Assembly (NCBI RefSeq): GCF_001667375.1
Contig: NZ_LZIN01000073.1
Span: 1-64,000, forward strand
Reading direction: 5' to 3'
Length of the DNA: 64,000 bases
From: Mycolicibacter sinensis
Lineage (GTDB): Bacteria; Actinomycetota; Actinomycetes; Mycobacteriales; Mycobacteriaceae
Below are positions 7,730 through 28,410 of this stretch, one piece after another (position 1 is the stretch's first letter; each line of letters starts with the position of its first letter). The notes under the pieces were generated by a model, which saw only the letters and a program-made list of their open reading frames with translations, made no database searches and was not told where the DNA came from. Both the position numbers and the translations under genes were made by a program.

Positions 7730-9511
7730 GTGGCACACCTGCTCGGAGCCGAGGCCCTTCACCTGCAGTACCCCACCGGTGTGGTGCTCGACTCAGTCAC
7801 CCTCGGGGTGAACGACGGCGCTCGCATCGGCATCGTGGGCCGCAACGGCGACGGCAAGTCCTCTCTGCTGCGGCTGCTTGCCGGTGCCATGACGCCGGAC
7901 TCCGGCCGGGTCACCCGCCGCACCGGCCTGCGGGTCGGTTTGCTGGACCAGGCCGACACCCTCGACCCCAACCGGACCCTCGGGGTGAGTTTGGTCGGCG
8001 ATCAGGCCGACCACGAGTGGGCGTCCAACCCGCGGATTCGTGATGTGGTCGACGGCCTGGTCTCCGACATCGCGTGGGACGCACTTGTTGCCGGGCTCTC
8101 CGGCGGGCAACGCCGGCGGGTGCAACTGGCCGCGCTGCTGATCGGCGAATGGGATGTGATCGCCCTCGACGAGCCCACCAACCACCTCGATGTGGAGGGC
8201 ATCACCTGGCTGGCCGGCCACCTGCAGCAGCGCTGGGCCCGCAACACCGGCGGCCTGCTGGTGGTCACTCACGACCGCTGGTTCCTCGACGAGGTGGCCA
8301 CCACCACGTGGGAGGTGCACGACCGCGTCGTCGAGCCCTTCCAGGGCGGCTACGCGGCCTACGTCCTGCAGCGGGTGGAGCGCGACCGGATGGCCGCGGC
8401 CAGCGAAGCCAAGCGGCAGAACGTGTTACGCAAGGAGCTGGCCTGGCTGCGCCGAGGCGCGCCGGCCCGTACCTCCAAGCCCAAGTTCCGCATCGAGGCG
8501 GCCAACGCGCTGATCGCCGACGTGCCCCCGCTGCGCGACGATGTCGAGCTGATGAAGCTGGCCACAGCGCGGCTGGGCAAGGACGTCATCGACCTGCTCG
8601 ACGTTTCGGTCTCATTCGACGGCCAGGAGGTGCTGCGCGACATCGAGTGGCGGATCGGTCCTGGTGAGCGCACCGGGATCGTCGGGGCCAACGGCGCCGG
8701 GAAGTCCACGCTGCTCGGGTTGATCGCCGGCACTGTGACGCCCGACTCCGGCCGGGTCAAGCGCGGCAAGACGGTGCGGTTGGGCATGCTCGATCAGCAG
8801 TCCGGGGAGTTGGCGTCGCTCAGCGAGGACCGGGTGGCCGACGTGCTGGGCCGGCTGCGTAACGACTATCAGGTCGACGGCCGCGAGATGACGCCGGCGC
8901 AGCTGCTGGAGCGGCTCGGGTTCGGCAGCGCGCAGTTGTCGGCGCGGGTGGGTGAGCTCTCCGGCGGGCAGCGTCGCCGGTTGCAGTTGATGCTCACGCT
9001 GCTGGCCGAGCCGAATGTGCTGGTGCTCGACGAGCCGACCAACGACGTCGACACCGACATGCTGACCGCCACCGAGGATCTGCTGGACTCCTGGCCGGGC
9101 ACGCTGATCGTCGTCTCCCACGACCGATACCTGCTGGAGCGGGTCACCGATCAGCAGTACGCGATCCTGGACGGCCGGCTGCGGCATCTGCCCGGTGGTG
9201 TCGACGAGTACCTACGGCTGGTCGCCTCGACGCGGCGTCGCGCACCGGTCTCACGGTCCGCGCCCGCCGCCGCTGATTCGGGGGCGTTGTCGGGAGCGGA
9301 ATTGCGTGCCGCACAGAAGGATCTGACCGCCGTGGAGCGCCGGCTGGCCCGGCTGGCCGAACAGATTGAGGCCAAGCACCACGAATTGGCCGCTTTCGAC
9401 CAGTCCGATCACGTGGGCTTGGCCGAGCTCACCCGGCAGCTGCGGGCGTTGGAGGATGAGGTGGCCTCCCAGGAGGGCCGGTGGCTGGAGCTCTCGGAGA
9501 TCATCGAATAG
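7730..9511 (+). CDS. ABC-F family ATPase (duplicated ATP-binding domains)
   Basis: A 593-residue soluble protein with two ABC domains and no membrane segments, typical of ABC-F proteins that act on the ribosome (antibiotic protection or translation control). The first Walker A is GRNGDGKSS (37-45) with signature LSGGQRRR, the second GANGAGKST with LSGGQRRR; both have Walker B ending LDEPTN. A charged linker lies between them and a helical tail at the C-terminus. The GTG at 7730 is chosen over an upstream ATG (7658) because family similarity starts there and TAGCGT (7717-7722) would place transcription start at this codon. From memory, the M. tuberculosis counterpart is split into Rv1667c and Rv1668c; here it is intact. 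Confidence 0.88.
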   Translation: MAHLLGAEALHLQYPTGVVLDSVTLGVNDGARIGIVGRNGDGKSSLLRLLAGAMTPDSGRVTRRTGLRVGLLDQADTLDPNRTLGVSLVGDQADHEWASNPRIRDVVDGLVSDIAWDALVAGLSGGQRRRVQLAALLIGEWDVIALDEPTNHLDVEGITWLAGHLQQRWARNTGGLLVVTHDRWFLDEVATTTWEVHDRVVEPFQGGYAAYVLQRVERDRMAAASEAKRQNVLRKELAWLRRGAPARTSKPKFRIEAANALIADVPPLRDDVELMKLATARLGKDVIDLLDVSVSFDGQEVLRDIEWRIGPGERTGIVGANGAGKSTLLGLIAGTVTPDSGRVKRGKTVRLGMLDQQSGELASLSEDRVADVLGRLRNDYQVDGREMTPAQLLERLGFGSAQLSARVGELSGGQRRRLQLMLTLLAEPNVLVLDEPTNDVDTDMLTATEDLLDSWPGTLIVVSHDRYLLERVTDQQYAILDGRLRHLPGGVDEYLRLVASTRRRAPVSRSAPAAADSGALSGAELRAAQKDLTAVERRLARLAEQIEAKHHELAAFDQSDHVGLAELTRQLRALEDEVASQEGRWLELSEIIE

Positions 9512-9694
9512 CACTGGCGTCACAGCAGTCCCGGCAGCACCGTGGGGGAAGCAGGTGGATGTTGCCGAATCGGATAGCGCCTGCGCTATCACACGGCACA
9601 CCGGCGGCCGTGATATCGCCGGCGCCATCGTTTTTCCAACGTCGCACCACCCCGAGGTGACGGTGCTGATGTGGCAGCCGTGACTACCGTCTGG
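9512..9694. other. Intergenic region between convergent genes with perfect inverted repeat
   Basis: Between the ABC-F and M15 peptidase stops lies GATAGCGC (9573-9580) CT GCGCTATC (9583-9590), an uninterrupted inverted repeat. Its position between convergent genes suits a two-way terminator, though no T-run follows. A weak plus-strand reading frame from a GTG at about 9554 to 9683, ending VTVLMWQP, cannot be assigned. Confidence 0.4.
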
Positions 9695-11850
<2,156 letters not shown>

Positions 11851-13047
11851 TCAGCCCAGGTCGCGGCGGGCGGAGATCTTCGAGCTCAGCCCGTGGATCT
11901 CGACGAACCCACGCGCGGCGGTCTGGTCGAAGGTGTCGCCCTCGTCGTAGGTGGCCAGGTTGAAGTCGTACAACGACTCCGCGCTGCGCCGGCCGTTCAC
12001 CGCGATGTGCCCGCCGTGCAGCACCAGCCGCACCTCACCGGACACGTGCTGCTGGGTATGCGCCACAAACGACTCCAGGGCCGACTTCAGCGGCGAGTAC
12101 CACAGCCCGTCGTACACCAGCTCGGCCCACTTCTGGTCGGTGTGCCGCTTGAACCGGCCCAGCTCGCGCTCCAAGGTGACGTGCTCGAGCTCGGTGTGCG
12201 CCGTGATCAGCACCATGGCACCGGGCGCCTCGTAGATCTCGCGGCTCTTGATGCCCACCAGCCGGTCCTCGACCACGTCCAGGCGTCCCACGCCCTGGGC
12301 GCCGGCGCGCCGGTTGAGCTCGACGATGGCCTCCAGCACCGACACCGGCTTGCCGTCGATCGAGACCGGGACCCCGCGCTCGAATCCGACGATCACCTCG
12401 TCGGGGGTGTTCCAGTTGACCGTCGGGTCCTCGGTGTAGTCGTAGACGTCCTTGGTCGGGGCGTTCCACAGATGCTCGAGGAACCCGGTCTCTACCGCCC
12501 GGCCCCACACGTTCTGGTCGATGGAGAACGGCGAGCGCTTGGTGACGTTGATCGGGATGTCGTTCTCCTCGGCGAACGCGATCGCCTTCTCCCGGGTCCA
12601 GGCGTAGTCGCGGACCGGAGCCAGCACCTTGAGATCCGGTGCCAGCGAGGCGAATCCGACCTCGAAACGCACCTGGTCGTTGCCCTTGCCGGTGCAGCCG
12701 TGCGCGACGGTGCCGCCGCCGTGTTCACGGGCCGCGGCCACCAGGTGCTTGACGATCAGCGGGCGGCTGATTGCCGAGACCAGCGGGTAGCGGTCCATGT
12801 AGAGCGCGTTGGACTGAATGGTGGGCAGGCAGTAGCCCTCGGCGAACTCGTCGCGGGCGTCGACCACGACGGCTTCCACCGCACCGCAGTCCAGCGCCCG
12901 CTGGCGCACCAGTTCCATGTCCTCGCCGCCCTGGCCGAGGTCGATGGCGACGGCGACGACCTCGCGGCCGGTCTCCTTGCCGATCCAGCTGATCGCCACC
13001 GAGGTGTCCAGGCCGCCGGAATACGCCAGGATGACGCGTTCGGACAT
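11851..13047 (-). CDS. argG: Argininosuccinate synthase
   Basis: Joins citrulline and aspartate, using ATP, to form argininosuccinate. The 398-residue product begins [19 protein letters not shown], with the PP-loop ATP motif SGGLDTS at residues 10-16, and contains [13 protein letters not shown] and the [11 protein letters not shown] block, all family hallmarks. ATG at 13047 is 27 bp downstream of the argR stop. The order argR-argG-argH is that of mycobacterial arg operons. Confidence 0.97.
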   Translation of the reverse strand: MSERVILAYSGGLDTSVAISWIGKETGREVVAVAIDLGQGGEDMELVRQRALDCGAVEAVVVDARDEFAEGYCLPTIQSNALYMDRYPLVSAISRPLIVKHLVAAAREHGGGTVAHGCTGKGNDQVRFEVGFASLAPDLKVLAPVRDYAWTREKAIAFAEENDIPINVTKRSPFSIDQNVWGRAVETGFLEHLWNAPTKDVYDYTEDPTVNWNTPDEVIVGFERGVPVSIDGKPVSVLEAIVELNRRAGAQGVGRLDVVEDRLVGIKSREIYEAPGAMVLITAHTELEHVTLERELGRFKRHTDQKWAELVYDGLWYSPLKSALESFVAHTQQHVSGEVRLVLHGGHIAVNGRRSAESLYDFNLATYDEGDTFDQTAARGFVEIHGLSSKISARRDLG

Positions 13048-13074
13048 CGAGATTCTCCTTGCTTCGTGCTGTAT

Positions 13075-15651
<2,577 letters not shown>

Positions 15652-15655
<4 letters not shown>

Positions 15656-16523
15656 GCGTTCACCACCTTGGTTCCGGTGCCGGCGTGGGTGAACAACTCG
15701 ACCAGCACGCAGTGTTCGACCCGGCCGTCGATGATGTGGGCGCTGGGCACCCCGCCCCGAACGGCACGCAGGCAGGCTTCGACTTTGGGAATCATCCCGG
15801 ATTCCAGTTTCGGCAGCAGCTGCTCCAAGGTCGTGGTGTCGATCTCGCTGATCAGCGAATCGGTGTCGGGCCACGCGGTGTAGAGCCCTTCGACGTCGGT
15901 GAGCATCAGCAGCTTCTCGGCCCGTAGAGCTTCGGCGAGCGCGGCCGCGGCGGTGTCGGCGTTGATGTTGTGCACTACGCCGTCGGCGTCCGGCGCCAGC
16001 GTGGAGACCACCGGAATCCGGCCCGCGGCAATCAGATCCCGTACCGCGGCGGTGTTGACCTGGTCGACGTCGCCGACCAGCCCGATGTCGGTGGCGACCC
16101 CGTCGACGGTGACGCTGCGCCGCACCGCGGTGAACAGCGCGGCGTCCTCACCGGTGATGCCGACGGCGTAAGGCCCGTGGGCGTTGATCAGCCCGACGAG
16201 TTCCCGGCCCACCTGGCCGAACAGCACCATGCGCGCCACGTCGAGCACTTCCGGTGTGGTGACCCGGAATCCGCCTTTGAAGTCGCCTTCGATGCCGAGC
16301 CGCTTGAGCATGGCACTGATCTGCGGGCCGCCGCCGTGCACCACCACCGGCTGGATACCGCAGTTGAGCAGGAAGGCCATGTCGGCCGCGAAGGCGTACT
16401 TGAGGGTGTCGTCGGTCATCGCGTTACCGCCGTATTTGATGACGACGATCTTGCCGTGCAGCTGCTGGAGCCAGGGCAGCGCTTCGGCCAGCACCTGGGC
16501 CTTGTCGTGTGTGGTCAGTTCGA

Positions 16524-16527
<4 letters not shown>
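15652..16527 (-). CDS. argB: Acetylglutamate kinase
   Basis: Phosphorylates N-acetylglutamate, the usual feedback-controlled step. The 291-residue amino acid kinase contains [12 protein letters not shown], the [10 protein letters not shown] block and TDVEGLY. The length and C-terminal [22 protein letters not shown] are typical. ATG 16527 overlaps the argJ stop. Confidence 0.97.
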
Positions 16528-20322
<3,795 letters not shown>

Positions 20323-20406
20323 CGAGTCGACCCCCTCGAGGTTCCCGCTTGGTGGCGGTTGGCGCCTCTCAGCATGCCGGAGCACCGGGGTCCGCGATAG
20401 CCCGGC

Positions 20407-20462
20407 GAGTGTGCGCAGTTGCACGCTACGGCCCGGCGTGTCTTGTGCAAACACGCCCGCTC
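20407..20462. repeat. Intergenic imperfect hairpin repeat (copy 1)
   Basis: Left arm GAGTGTGCGCAGTTGCAC (20407-20424) and right arm GTGCAAACACGCCCGCTC (20445-20462) form an imperfect inverted repeat in the gap between pheT and the flavoprotein gene. It resembles the copies at 39622, 52614 and 57422. Confidence 0.4.
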
Positions 20463-20482
20463 GTGGAAAAACGCGAGATGGC

Positions 20483-22965
20483 CTACCGCAGCGTGGCGCC
20501 GACGCGCTCGGCCGCGCACGCCACCGCCGCATCGCGAGCCGCACTGGCCTCGTCTTCGGTCAGGGTGCGATCGCTGGCCCGGAAGCGCAGCGCGAACGCC
20601 AGCGACTTGCGGCCGTCGGCGACCTGCGGGCCGGTGTAGACGTCGAAGAGGGCGATGTTCTCCAGCAGCTCGCCGGCGCCGTCGCGCACCGCGTCGGCCA
20701 CCGACTGAGCGGGCACCTTCTCATCGACCACCAGCGCGACGTCCTGGAACACGGCCGGGAACGGCGAGACCCGCGGCGCCGGCAGCGACTGCGCGATCGG
20801 AATGGCGTCCAGATTCAGCTCGACCGCGCAGGTGCCCTTGGGCAGTCCGGCGCGTTCGACGACCGCCGGATGCAACTGGCCTGCGTGGCCGATCAGGGTC
20901 TCACCGATCAGCACCTCGGCGCAGCGGCCCGGATGCCATGGCAGGTACGCCCCAGACCGCAGGGTGACCTCGACACCGCTGGCGCGGGCGATGATGCGGG
21001 CCGCCTCGATGGCGTCGGCGGCCTCGACGGCCCGGCCCGGCCCCCAGGGGCCGCGGGGTTCGGCCAGGCCGGTCAGCGCGACGGCGATGTGTTGCGGCTG
21101 GCGAGGGAGGGCGCCGTCGATGCCGGCGATCTCGGCGTCGGTGGGACGACGATCCACCGCGACGACGCCGATGCTGCCGTCCGGGCCCCCCGACTGCACT
21201 ACTTGAGCGATCGAGAACAGCGCGACGTCGTTGATGCCGCGGGACACGTTGCGCCCCAATGCTTCCAGTAGGCCAGGCAGCAGCGTGCTGGCCAGTTGCG
21301 GACGGTCGGCCTCCAGCGGGTTGAGCACCGAGACGGTGGCGCGGCGCGGGTCGTCGTCGGCGAGCCCCCAGGCGTCGAAGACCCCGGCGGGCAGAAACGG
21401 AGTGGTGAGCACCTCGACGTAGCCGGCCAGCGCCAGCGACTTGCCGATCGCGCGACGCCGCCGCTGGGTGTCGGTCAGGCCCCGCCCGGCCGGTGCGGCC
21501 GGCAGCACCGACGGGATGGACTCCAGCCCTTCCAGGCGCAGCACCTCCTCGACCAGGTCGGCGGGCTGACGCAGATCCGGGCGCCAACTGGGCGGGGTGA
21601 CCGTCATGACGGCGCCGTCATCCCTTACCGCGCAGCCGATCTGGGTCAGCCGCCGCGCCGTGGTGCCGGCGGGATAGTCCACTCCGGCGGTGCGATCCGG
21701 CAGGTCGGCGGCGATCTCGATCGGCGCGGGGTTCCAGTGCTCGACGGGCGGGTCGCCGCGCCAGTCGGTCAAGGTGGGTTCGACGACTCCCCCGGCGATC
21801 TCGGCCAGCAACGCCGCGCAGCGATCCAGTACGGCCACCGAGATGGCCGGGTCGACGGAGCGTTCGTAGCGTCGGGCCGCCTCGCTGGGCAGATGCAGAC
21901 GCCGCGCGGTCCGCGACACCGCAGCGGGATCCCAGATCGCGGCCTCCAGCAGCACGTCGGTGGAGTCGTCGCGCATTTCGGTGCTGCCCGAGCCCATCAC
22001 GCCGCCGATGGCGGCGGTCGCGACGTCGTCGACGATCAGCACGTCGGCCGGGTCCAGCTTGCGTTCGATGTCGTCGAGGGTGGTGACGGTCTCGCCGGGG
22101 CGTGCGAACCGCACGCCGAATCCGCCGGTGATCCGCGCCCGGTCGTGGGCGTGCATCGGGTGGCCGAGTTCGAGCATCACGTAGTTGGTGGCGTCGACGG
22201 CCGGGGAGATCGCCCGGATGCCGCAGAGCAACAGCCGGCGCTGCAGCCACCACGGCGACACCGCCGCCGGGTCGATCCCGGTGACCGGACGCAGCGCGAA
22301 GCGGCGCACCCCGGTCTCCGGCTGCACGCTCAGCGGCCAGGCCTCGCCTTCGTTGGGCAGCGCCGGAACTGCGGCGGGGTCGGCGAAGTCGAGGTCCAGC
22401 GCGCACGCCAGATCGCGCGCCAGGCCCCGCACCGACATGCAGTAGCCGCGGTCCGGCGTGATGGCCAACTCGTACACCACATCGTCGAGGCCGAGCACCT
22501 CGGCGGCGTCGGCACCCGGTTCAGCGGTGCCCGCGGGGAGCACCAGGATGCCGGAATGATCAGTGCTCAGCCGTATTTCAGACGCCGAGCAGATCATCCC
22601 GTCGGAGGTGCGACCGTAGGTCTTGCGGGTGGCGATGGCGAAGTCACCGGGCAGCACCGCGCCGGGCAGCGCTACGGCCACCAGATCGCCGACCACGAAA
22701 TTGGTGGCGCCGCAGACGATCTCCCGGGGCTTGCCTTCACCGACGTCGACACGGCAAGCCCGGATCGGCTTCTTGAACTCGGTGAGTTCCTCGATCTCGA
22801 CAACCCGGCCGATCTTGAACGGCCCGGTGACCGGCCCCAGGGTGTGCACGCCTTCGACCTCGTGACCGACCCGCAGCAGGGCCTGCTCCAGGGCGTCGGC
22901 GGACAGATCGAATTCCGGTGCGCCCGCGGTCAGCGCCGCACGTAGCCAGCTGTAGGGAATGCGCA

Positions 22966-22966
<1 letters not shown>
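20483..22966 (-). CDS. pheT: Phenylalanyl-tRNA synthetase beta chain
   Basis: Non-catalytic but tRNA-binding and editing subunit of the alpha2-beta2 enzyme. The 827-residue product begins MRIPYSWLR, followed by a tRNA-binding EMAP-like domain, the B3/B4 editing region, B5, a core with [19 protein letters not shown] sequence, and the C-terminal FDX-ACB domain ([16 protein letters not shown] to the end). The ATG at 22966 overlaps the pheS stop by one base. Confidence 0.97.
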
Positions 22967-24033
<1,067 letters not shown>

Positions 24034-24087
24034 TTACTGGCTGTGACTTGGGTTGAGACGCAAGCGTCGATCTTATCGACACGACGG

Positions 24088-24120
24088 CGAAAGCCCCGCA
24101 CGTGGTGTGCGGGGCTTTCG
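24088..24120 (-). terminator. Strong intrinsic hairpin after the PGRS gene
   Basis: Perfect 14-bp arms CGAAAGCCCCGCAC (24088-24101) and GTGCGGGGCTTTCG (24107-24120) with a 5-nt loop lie 10 bp after the PGRS stop. No clear U-run follows, as is common for mycobacterial terminators. It separates the PGRS gene from pheST. Confidence 0.75.
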
Positions 24121-24130
24121 GCCGGTGGTG

Positions 24131-27100
24131 TTAGCTACCCGTCTTGGGCTCGGCTCCCGCGCCGCCGGCGACGCCCTCGCCGCCGACCGTGGTGGTGGGC
24201 GCAGTCGGCTTGGGCGGCGTCACACCCTTCTCGGAACCGGATGAACCGCCGGTGCCGCCGCTTCCGCCCGATCCGCCCTTGATGCTGCCCACACCTTCGC
24301 CGCCATGGCCGCCGTCACCGCCGTCTCCGCCGTGGCCGGTGGTGCCGGTAGCGGTGCTGCTGCCACCGTTGCCGCCGTTTCCGCCGGCGCCGACGATGAC
24401 GCCCTGGCCGTTGGTGGGTGCGGTGCCGCCACCCGCCAGGAGGTCGCCGGCGTCGCCGCCGGCACCGCCGGTGCCGCCGTTGCCCTTTTCGGTGTTGCCG
24501 CCGGCGCCGCCGACGCCACCGTTGTGAGCACGCCAGGTCGCGTCGCCGCTGTCACCGCCGGCGCCGCCGTTGCCACCGTCGCCCGTGGTGCCGGTGCCGC
24601 CCGCCCCGCCGTTGCCGCCGGTGCCACCGGAGCTGAACACGTTGCCGCCGCCGGTGCCATCAGCGCCGCTGCCGCCGGCACCGCCGTCACCACCGGTCTT
24701 TCCGCTGCCACCGGCACCGCCGTTCCCGCCGCTACCGCCGAAGTTCAGGATCTGGCCCTTGCCGGCCAGGTTGCCGTTGACGTCGTTCCAGCCGGCGGCG
24801 CCTTGTCCTTCGCCGCCGTTACCGCCGTTGCCGCCCACGCCGCTGGTGCTGGCACCACCGGCGCCGCCATTGCCGCCGCTGCCGCCGGTGATGGTGCCGT
24901 TCTCGCCGCCATTGCCGCCGTTGCCGCCTGCGCCGCCGTCGCCGCTGTCGCCGGCATCCTTGGCGCTGTCGGTGGCGGCGCCACCGGCCCCGCCGGCGCC
25001 ACCGGTACCGGCCCAGATGACCCGGGAGCCGGCGTCCTCCGCGCCAGAGCCACCGGTGCCACCGTCGCCGCCCTTGCCGCCGTCGTAGTCGCCGCCAATG
25101 GACGCTCCACCGGCACCGCCGGCGCCACCGGCGCCGGAGACGCCCAGGATGGTGCCGGAGCCGAACTTGCCGGTGAATCCGTCGATGCCCCAGGTGCCGT
25201 CGGACTTCCAGCCGGTCGCGGTGCCGCCATTACCACCGGCCCCACCGTCGCCACCTTGGCCCATGCCGCTGACCGCTCCGCCCTTGCCGCCCGCGCCTCC
25301 GGCGCCGCCGTATTGGCTGCCGGCCTGGCCGTTGCCGCCGTCACCGCCGTTACCGCCATTGCCCGCCGTCGCGGCGCCGCCATTGCCGCCGGCACCGCCA
25401 TTGCCGCCCTTGGTCAGGACGTTGGGATCGTTTCCGGCGGGCTTGTAAGCATCGCCGCCGTCACCACCGTTGCCGCCGCTGCCCTCGACGCTGCCACCGG
25501 CCCCGCCGTTACCACCGGCCCCGCCATTCCCGCCGAATGCCGGGTTATCGATGGTGGGACCGCCGCTGCCCGGCGCCGGCGGCTCGACGAAGCCGCCGCC
25601 GTTTCCACCATTGCCACCGTTGCCATTGGTGCCGCCCGTGCCGCCGTCACCGCCGGCGGCGCCGCTCGGGTGCAGGTGATCAGTGGCGTTGGCGCCGTCA
25701 CCGCCGTTGCCGCCACGCACACCGCTGGAGTCGGCGACGCCTACGCCCTTCTCCCCCGCAGCCCCCTTTTCGCCGCCTGTGCCGCCGGTGCCTGCTGCGC
25801 CCCCGTCGCCGCCCTTGCCCACGGCGCCGGCGTTACCGGCGTTACCGCCCTTACCGCCCGAGCCGAAGCCGTACTGGCCCTTGTTGTCCCAGTTGCCGTT
25901 GGCGCCGTTACCACCGTTGCCGCCCGCGCCGCCGGCGCCGCCCTGGCCGCCGTCGCCGCCGGAACCGTTCACGCCCTTGGTGCCGGACGTCGAGGCGCCG
26001 CCGTTACCGCCCGCGCCGCCCTTGCCACCGTCGAAGCCGGCCCCGCCGTTACCGCCATTGCCGCCGGCACCGGTGCCACCGTTGTCAAAAGTACCGTCGG
26101 CGCCGTTGCTGCCGGTCAGGCCGTGATCGCCCTTGCCGCCCTCGCCGCCCTTGCCGCCGTTGCCGCCGTTGCCCGACTCGGAGGCACCACCGGCGCCACC
26201 GGCACCACCTGCGCCACCTGCGCTCTTGGAACCGTCGCCGCCGTCACCGCCGGCGCCGCCATTGCCGCCGTTGCCGGTCGTTCCAGTGCCACCGTCGCCA
26301 CCGACGCCGCCCTCACCACCGTTGGCGCCGTCGCCGCCGTCGCCGCCGTTACCGCCGTGCGTGTGGGTGGCATCGGCGTCGGCCCCGTTACCACCGGCGC
26401 CACCAACGCTGGGGTCGACGGGCTTGCCGCCCTGAGCGCCTTGGGCGCCGTCGGTGGCGTCGGCGCCGCCGGCGGCGCCGCCCTTTCCACCGTTGCCGCC
26501 CGCGCCGTCGTTGCCGGCCTGGCCGCCATCACCGCCGGAGCCCAATTGGCCGTCTGCACCTTCATGGCTCCAGTCGCCGTCGGCGCCCTTACCGCCATCG
26601 CCGCCCGCGCCGCCAGCACCGCCGGCGCCGCCAGCCCCGCCGTTGCCGCTCTTTCCTGCGACGCTGGCCGTACCGCCACCCTTGGCTCCGGCTAGGCCAC
26701 CAGCGCCGCCCTTGCCGCCGTCGTAGCCGTGGTTACCGGCCGTTCCGTCGCCGCCGTTGCCGGTTCCGCCGTTCTCGAAGCTGCCGGCTGCACCGTCGCC
26801 GCCCCTGGTCCCCTCGCTCCCGGCGCCGCCCGCGCCACCGACACCGCCGTTGCCGCCGTTGCCCGCCTCGGTGCCACCGACTCCACCGGTACCGCCCACA
26901 CCACCGGTGCCGCCTTCGGCTCCCTCGTAGGCACCGCTGAGCCCACCAGCACCACCAGTGCCGCCCGTGCCGCCGTTGCCGACCTTGCCGCCGTCACCAC
27001 CGGCACCACCGTTACCGCCGGTTCCGGCCCCGTGGTCCTCGTCGAACCCGGTACCACCGGCACCGCCGGTACCGCCGGTACCGCCATTGCCGGTGTCGCC

Positions 27101-28270
27101 GGCGTCGGCACCGGTGCCGCCGGCACCGCCGTTGCCGGCTGCGTAGTCGGCGGTGGCATCTGCCCCAGCGCCGCCGGTGCCACCCTGGCCGCCATTTCCA
27201 AGGGTTTCGCTGTTATCGACACCGGCCGCACCCTTGCTGCCGAACATCCCGCCGGTGCCGGCCGCGCCGCCCTTGCCTCCGAACCCGGCCTCGCCACCGT
27301 TACCGCCGGTGCCGCCGTTGAGGTGGGCCGCATCGCCCGCTGCGCCAGTACCGCCCTGGCCGCCCGCTCCGCCGATACCACCTGCACCGCCGGCACCGGC
27401 ACCGCCGAGCATGGAGCTGGCGCTACCGCCCTTTCCGCCGTTGCCCCCGACGCCGCCCTTGTCGCCGACACCACCAATGCCGGTACCGCCATCGGCCCAC
27501 GTGCCGGTGTCACCGGTCGCGCCAGTCACGCCCGCGCCACCGGCGCCGCCCGCACCGCCGATCCCGAACAGCCAGCCCATCGCGTCGCCGCCGTTGCCGC
27601 CGTTTGCGCCGATGCCACCGGCACCACCGGCGCCGCCGATGCCCATGATGGTGCCGCCGGCACCGCCGTCGCCGCCGTTTTGGCCGTCCCACCCGGCACC
27701 ACCGGCGCCGCCGTTACCGAACAACCCGGCGGCACCGCCGTCACCAGGATCGACACCGTCCTCACCGGCGTAGCCGGCCCCGCCGGAACCGAACCAGATG
27801 CCGCCGGCATAGCCGTCGGCGTGCTCTGCGGTGCCGTCCGCACCGTCGCCGAGATAGATCTGACCCTCGGGCGCCCAGTCGTTGACCATGTTGACGAGCC
27901 AGGAGTTGGCCGGGTTCTCGATCCAGGCGTCGACGGCCGAGTACATCGGCTGATAGAACAGCGTGTTCCACATCGAGGTCAGGTCGAACGCGGCCGTCGT
28001 GTCGGCCATCCCCGGGTCGGCCGGGCTGAACCAGGAGCTGATATCCCAAGCGCTGGAGTCCCAGGCACTGCTGTCCCAGCCCACAGTGGAATCTGAGACC
28101 GGGTTGAACAGGTCGGTCAGCCAGTCAAAGTCGAGGTCGGCGTGCGCCGTGGGAGCCGCGGCCAGCGGGGCCATGCCGAACGCCAGGAAGGCCGCGACCG
28201 TGCTACCTGCACCGATCAGCCGATTGTTGGCCCTGCGCCCGCTGTTCCGACGCTGCTCCCGACCTGACAT
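24131..28270 (-). CDS. PGRS-domain protein with Sec signal peptide and no PE domain
   Basis: A 1379-residue glycine-rich surface or secreted protein. Residues 1-44 are a classical signal peptide (basic start, hydrophobic 18-40, cleavage after AHA44). Residues 45-147 form a non-repetitive region with a [16 protein letters not shown] tandem (65-80) and a stretch rich in Trp, Tyr and Asn resembling the linker of PE_PGRS proteins, ending [10 protein letters not shown]. From about 148 to near the end are GGAGG/GGNGG repeats with interspersed unique loops. The tail is Pro/Thr-rich ([12 protein letters not shown]). No N-terminal PE helices are present. A YSAVD sequence (110-114) matches the YxxxD pattern of ESX substrates, perhaps by chance. 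ATG 28270 is chosen because it begins the signal peptide; an upstream in-frame ATG adds unrelated residues. Confidence 0.9.
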   Translation of the reverse strand: MSGREQRRNSGRRANNRLIGAGSTVAAFLAFGMAPLAAAPTAHADLDFDWLTDLFNPVSDSTVGWDSSAWDSSAWDISSWFSPADPGMADTTAAFDLTSMWNTLFYQPMYSAVDAWIENPANSWLVNMVNDWAPEGQIYLGDGADGTAEHADGYAGGIWFGSGGAGYAGEDGVDPGDGGAAGLFGNGGAGGAGWDGQNGGDGGAGGTIMGIGGAGGAGGIGANGGNGGDAMGWLFGIGGAGGAGGAGVTGATGDTGTWADGGTGIGGVGDKGGVGGNGGKGGSASSMLGGAGAGGAGGIGGAGGQGGTGAAGDAAHLNGGTGGNGGEAGFGGKGGAAGTGGMFGSKGAAGVDNSETLGNGGQGGTGGAGADATADYAAGNGGAGGTGADAGDTGNGGTGGTGGAGGTGFDEDHGAGTGGNGGAGGDGGKVGNGGTGGTGGAGGLSGAYEGAEGGTGGVGGTGGVGGTEAGNGGNGGVGGAGGAGSEGTRGGDGAAGSFENGGTGNGGDGTAGNHGYDGGKGGAGGLAGAKGGGTASVAGKSGNGGAGGAGGAGGAGGDGGKGADGDWSHEGADGQLGSGGDGGQAGNDGAGGNGGKGGAAGGADATDGAQGAQGGKPVDPSVGGAGGNGADADATHTHGGNGGDGGDGANGGEGGVGGDGGTGTTGNGGNGGAGGDGGDGSKSAGGAGGAGGAGGASESGNGGNGGKGGEGGKGDHGLTGSNGADGTFDNGGTGAGGNGGNGGAGFDGGKGGAGGNGGASTSGTKGVNGSGGDGGQGGAGGAGGNGGNGANGNWDNKGQYGFGSGGKGGNAGNAGAVGKGGDGGAAGTGGTGGEKGAAGEKGVGVADSSGVRGGNGGDGANATDHLHPSGAAGGDGGTGGTNGNGGNGGNGGGFVEPPAPGSGGPTIDNPAFGGNGGAGGNGGAGGSVEGSGGNGGDGGDAYKPAGNDPNVLTKGGNGGAGGNGGAATAGNGGNGGDGGNGQAGSQYGGAGGAGGKGGAVSGMGQGGDGGAGGNGGTATGWKSDGTWGIDGFTGKFGSGTILGVSGAGGAGGAGGASIGGDYDGGKGGDGGTGGSGAEDAGSRVIWAGTGGAGGAGGAATDSAKDAGDSGDGGAGGNGGNGGENGTITGGSGGNGGAGGASTSGVGGNGGNGGEGQGAAGWNDVNGNLAGKGQILNFGGSGGNGGAGGSGKTGGDGGAGGSGADGTGGGNVFSSGGTGGNGGAGGTGTTGDGGNGGAGGDSGDATWRAHNGGVGGAGGNTEKGNGGTGGAGGDAGDLLAGGGTAPTNGQGVIVGAGGNGGNGGSSTATGTTGHGGDGGDGGHGGEGVGSIKGGSGGSGGTGGSSGSEKGVTPPKPTAPTTTVGGEGVAGGAGAEPKTGS
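24190..27830 (-). repeat. PGRS glycine-rich repeat tract
   Basis: About 3.6 kb of degenerate GGC-GGN-rich triplet repeats encoding Gly-Gly-Ala and Gly-Gly-Asn motifs. On both strands all frames stay open for long stretches, giving spurious reading frames. Such tracts are prone to in-frame expansion, contraction and assembly error. Confidence 0.9.
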
Positions 28271-28346
28271 GATTCCCCGCTTCTGCACTGAAGACGACCT
28301 GTGTAGAACGCAACAAATTGTCGCGTGGTTCACGCAGACTATTCCA

Positions 28347-28361
28347 AGGAACGGAGTTCCT
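28347..28361. promoter_or_regulatory. Palindrome upstream of the PGRS gene
   Basis: AGGAAC-GGA-GTTCCT is a perfect 6-bp-arm inverted repeat, 77 bp upstream of the PGRS start codon. It may be an operator or a leader hairpin. No convincing -35/-10 pair could be assigned around it. Confidence 0.3.
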
Positions 28362-28410
28362 CCACTCGACTGAGTGAATCCAGCCGGGCCACAACGAAGT
28401 TAACGCGCGA

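Noticed and set aside
9554..9683. Small plus-strand frame ending VTVLMWQP after the ABC-F gene
   Set aside because: No good start or ribosome binding site and it contains the intergenic palindrome; could be a gene remnant but cannot be supported.
24190..27830. CRISPR-like array
   Set aside because: Repeats are degenerate glycine codons without constant repeat and spacer lengths; no cas genes nearby.
24144..28096. Very long plus-strand reading frames (up to about 800 codons) over the PGRS gene
   Set aside because: They are complements of GGC-rich repeats, giving Ala/Pro/Arg-rich low-complexity products with no start context; the minus-strand protein has a signal peptide and known repeat type.
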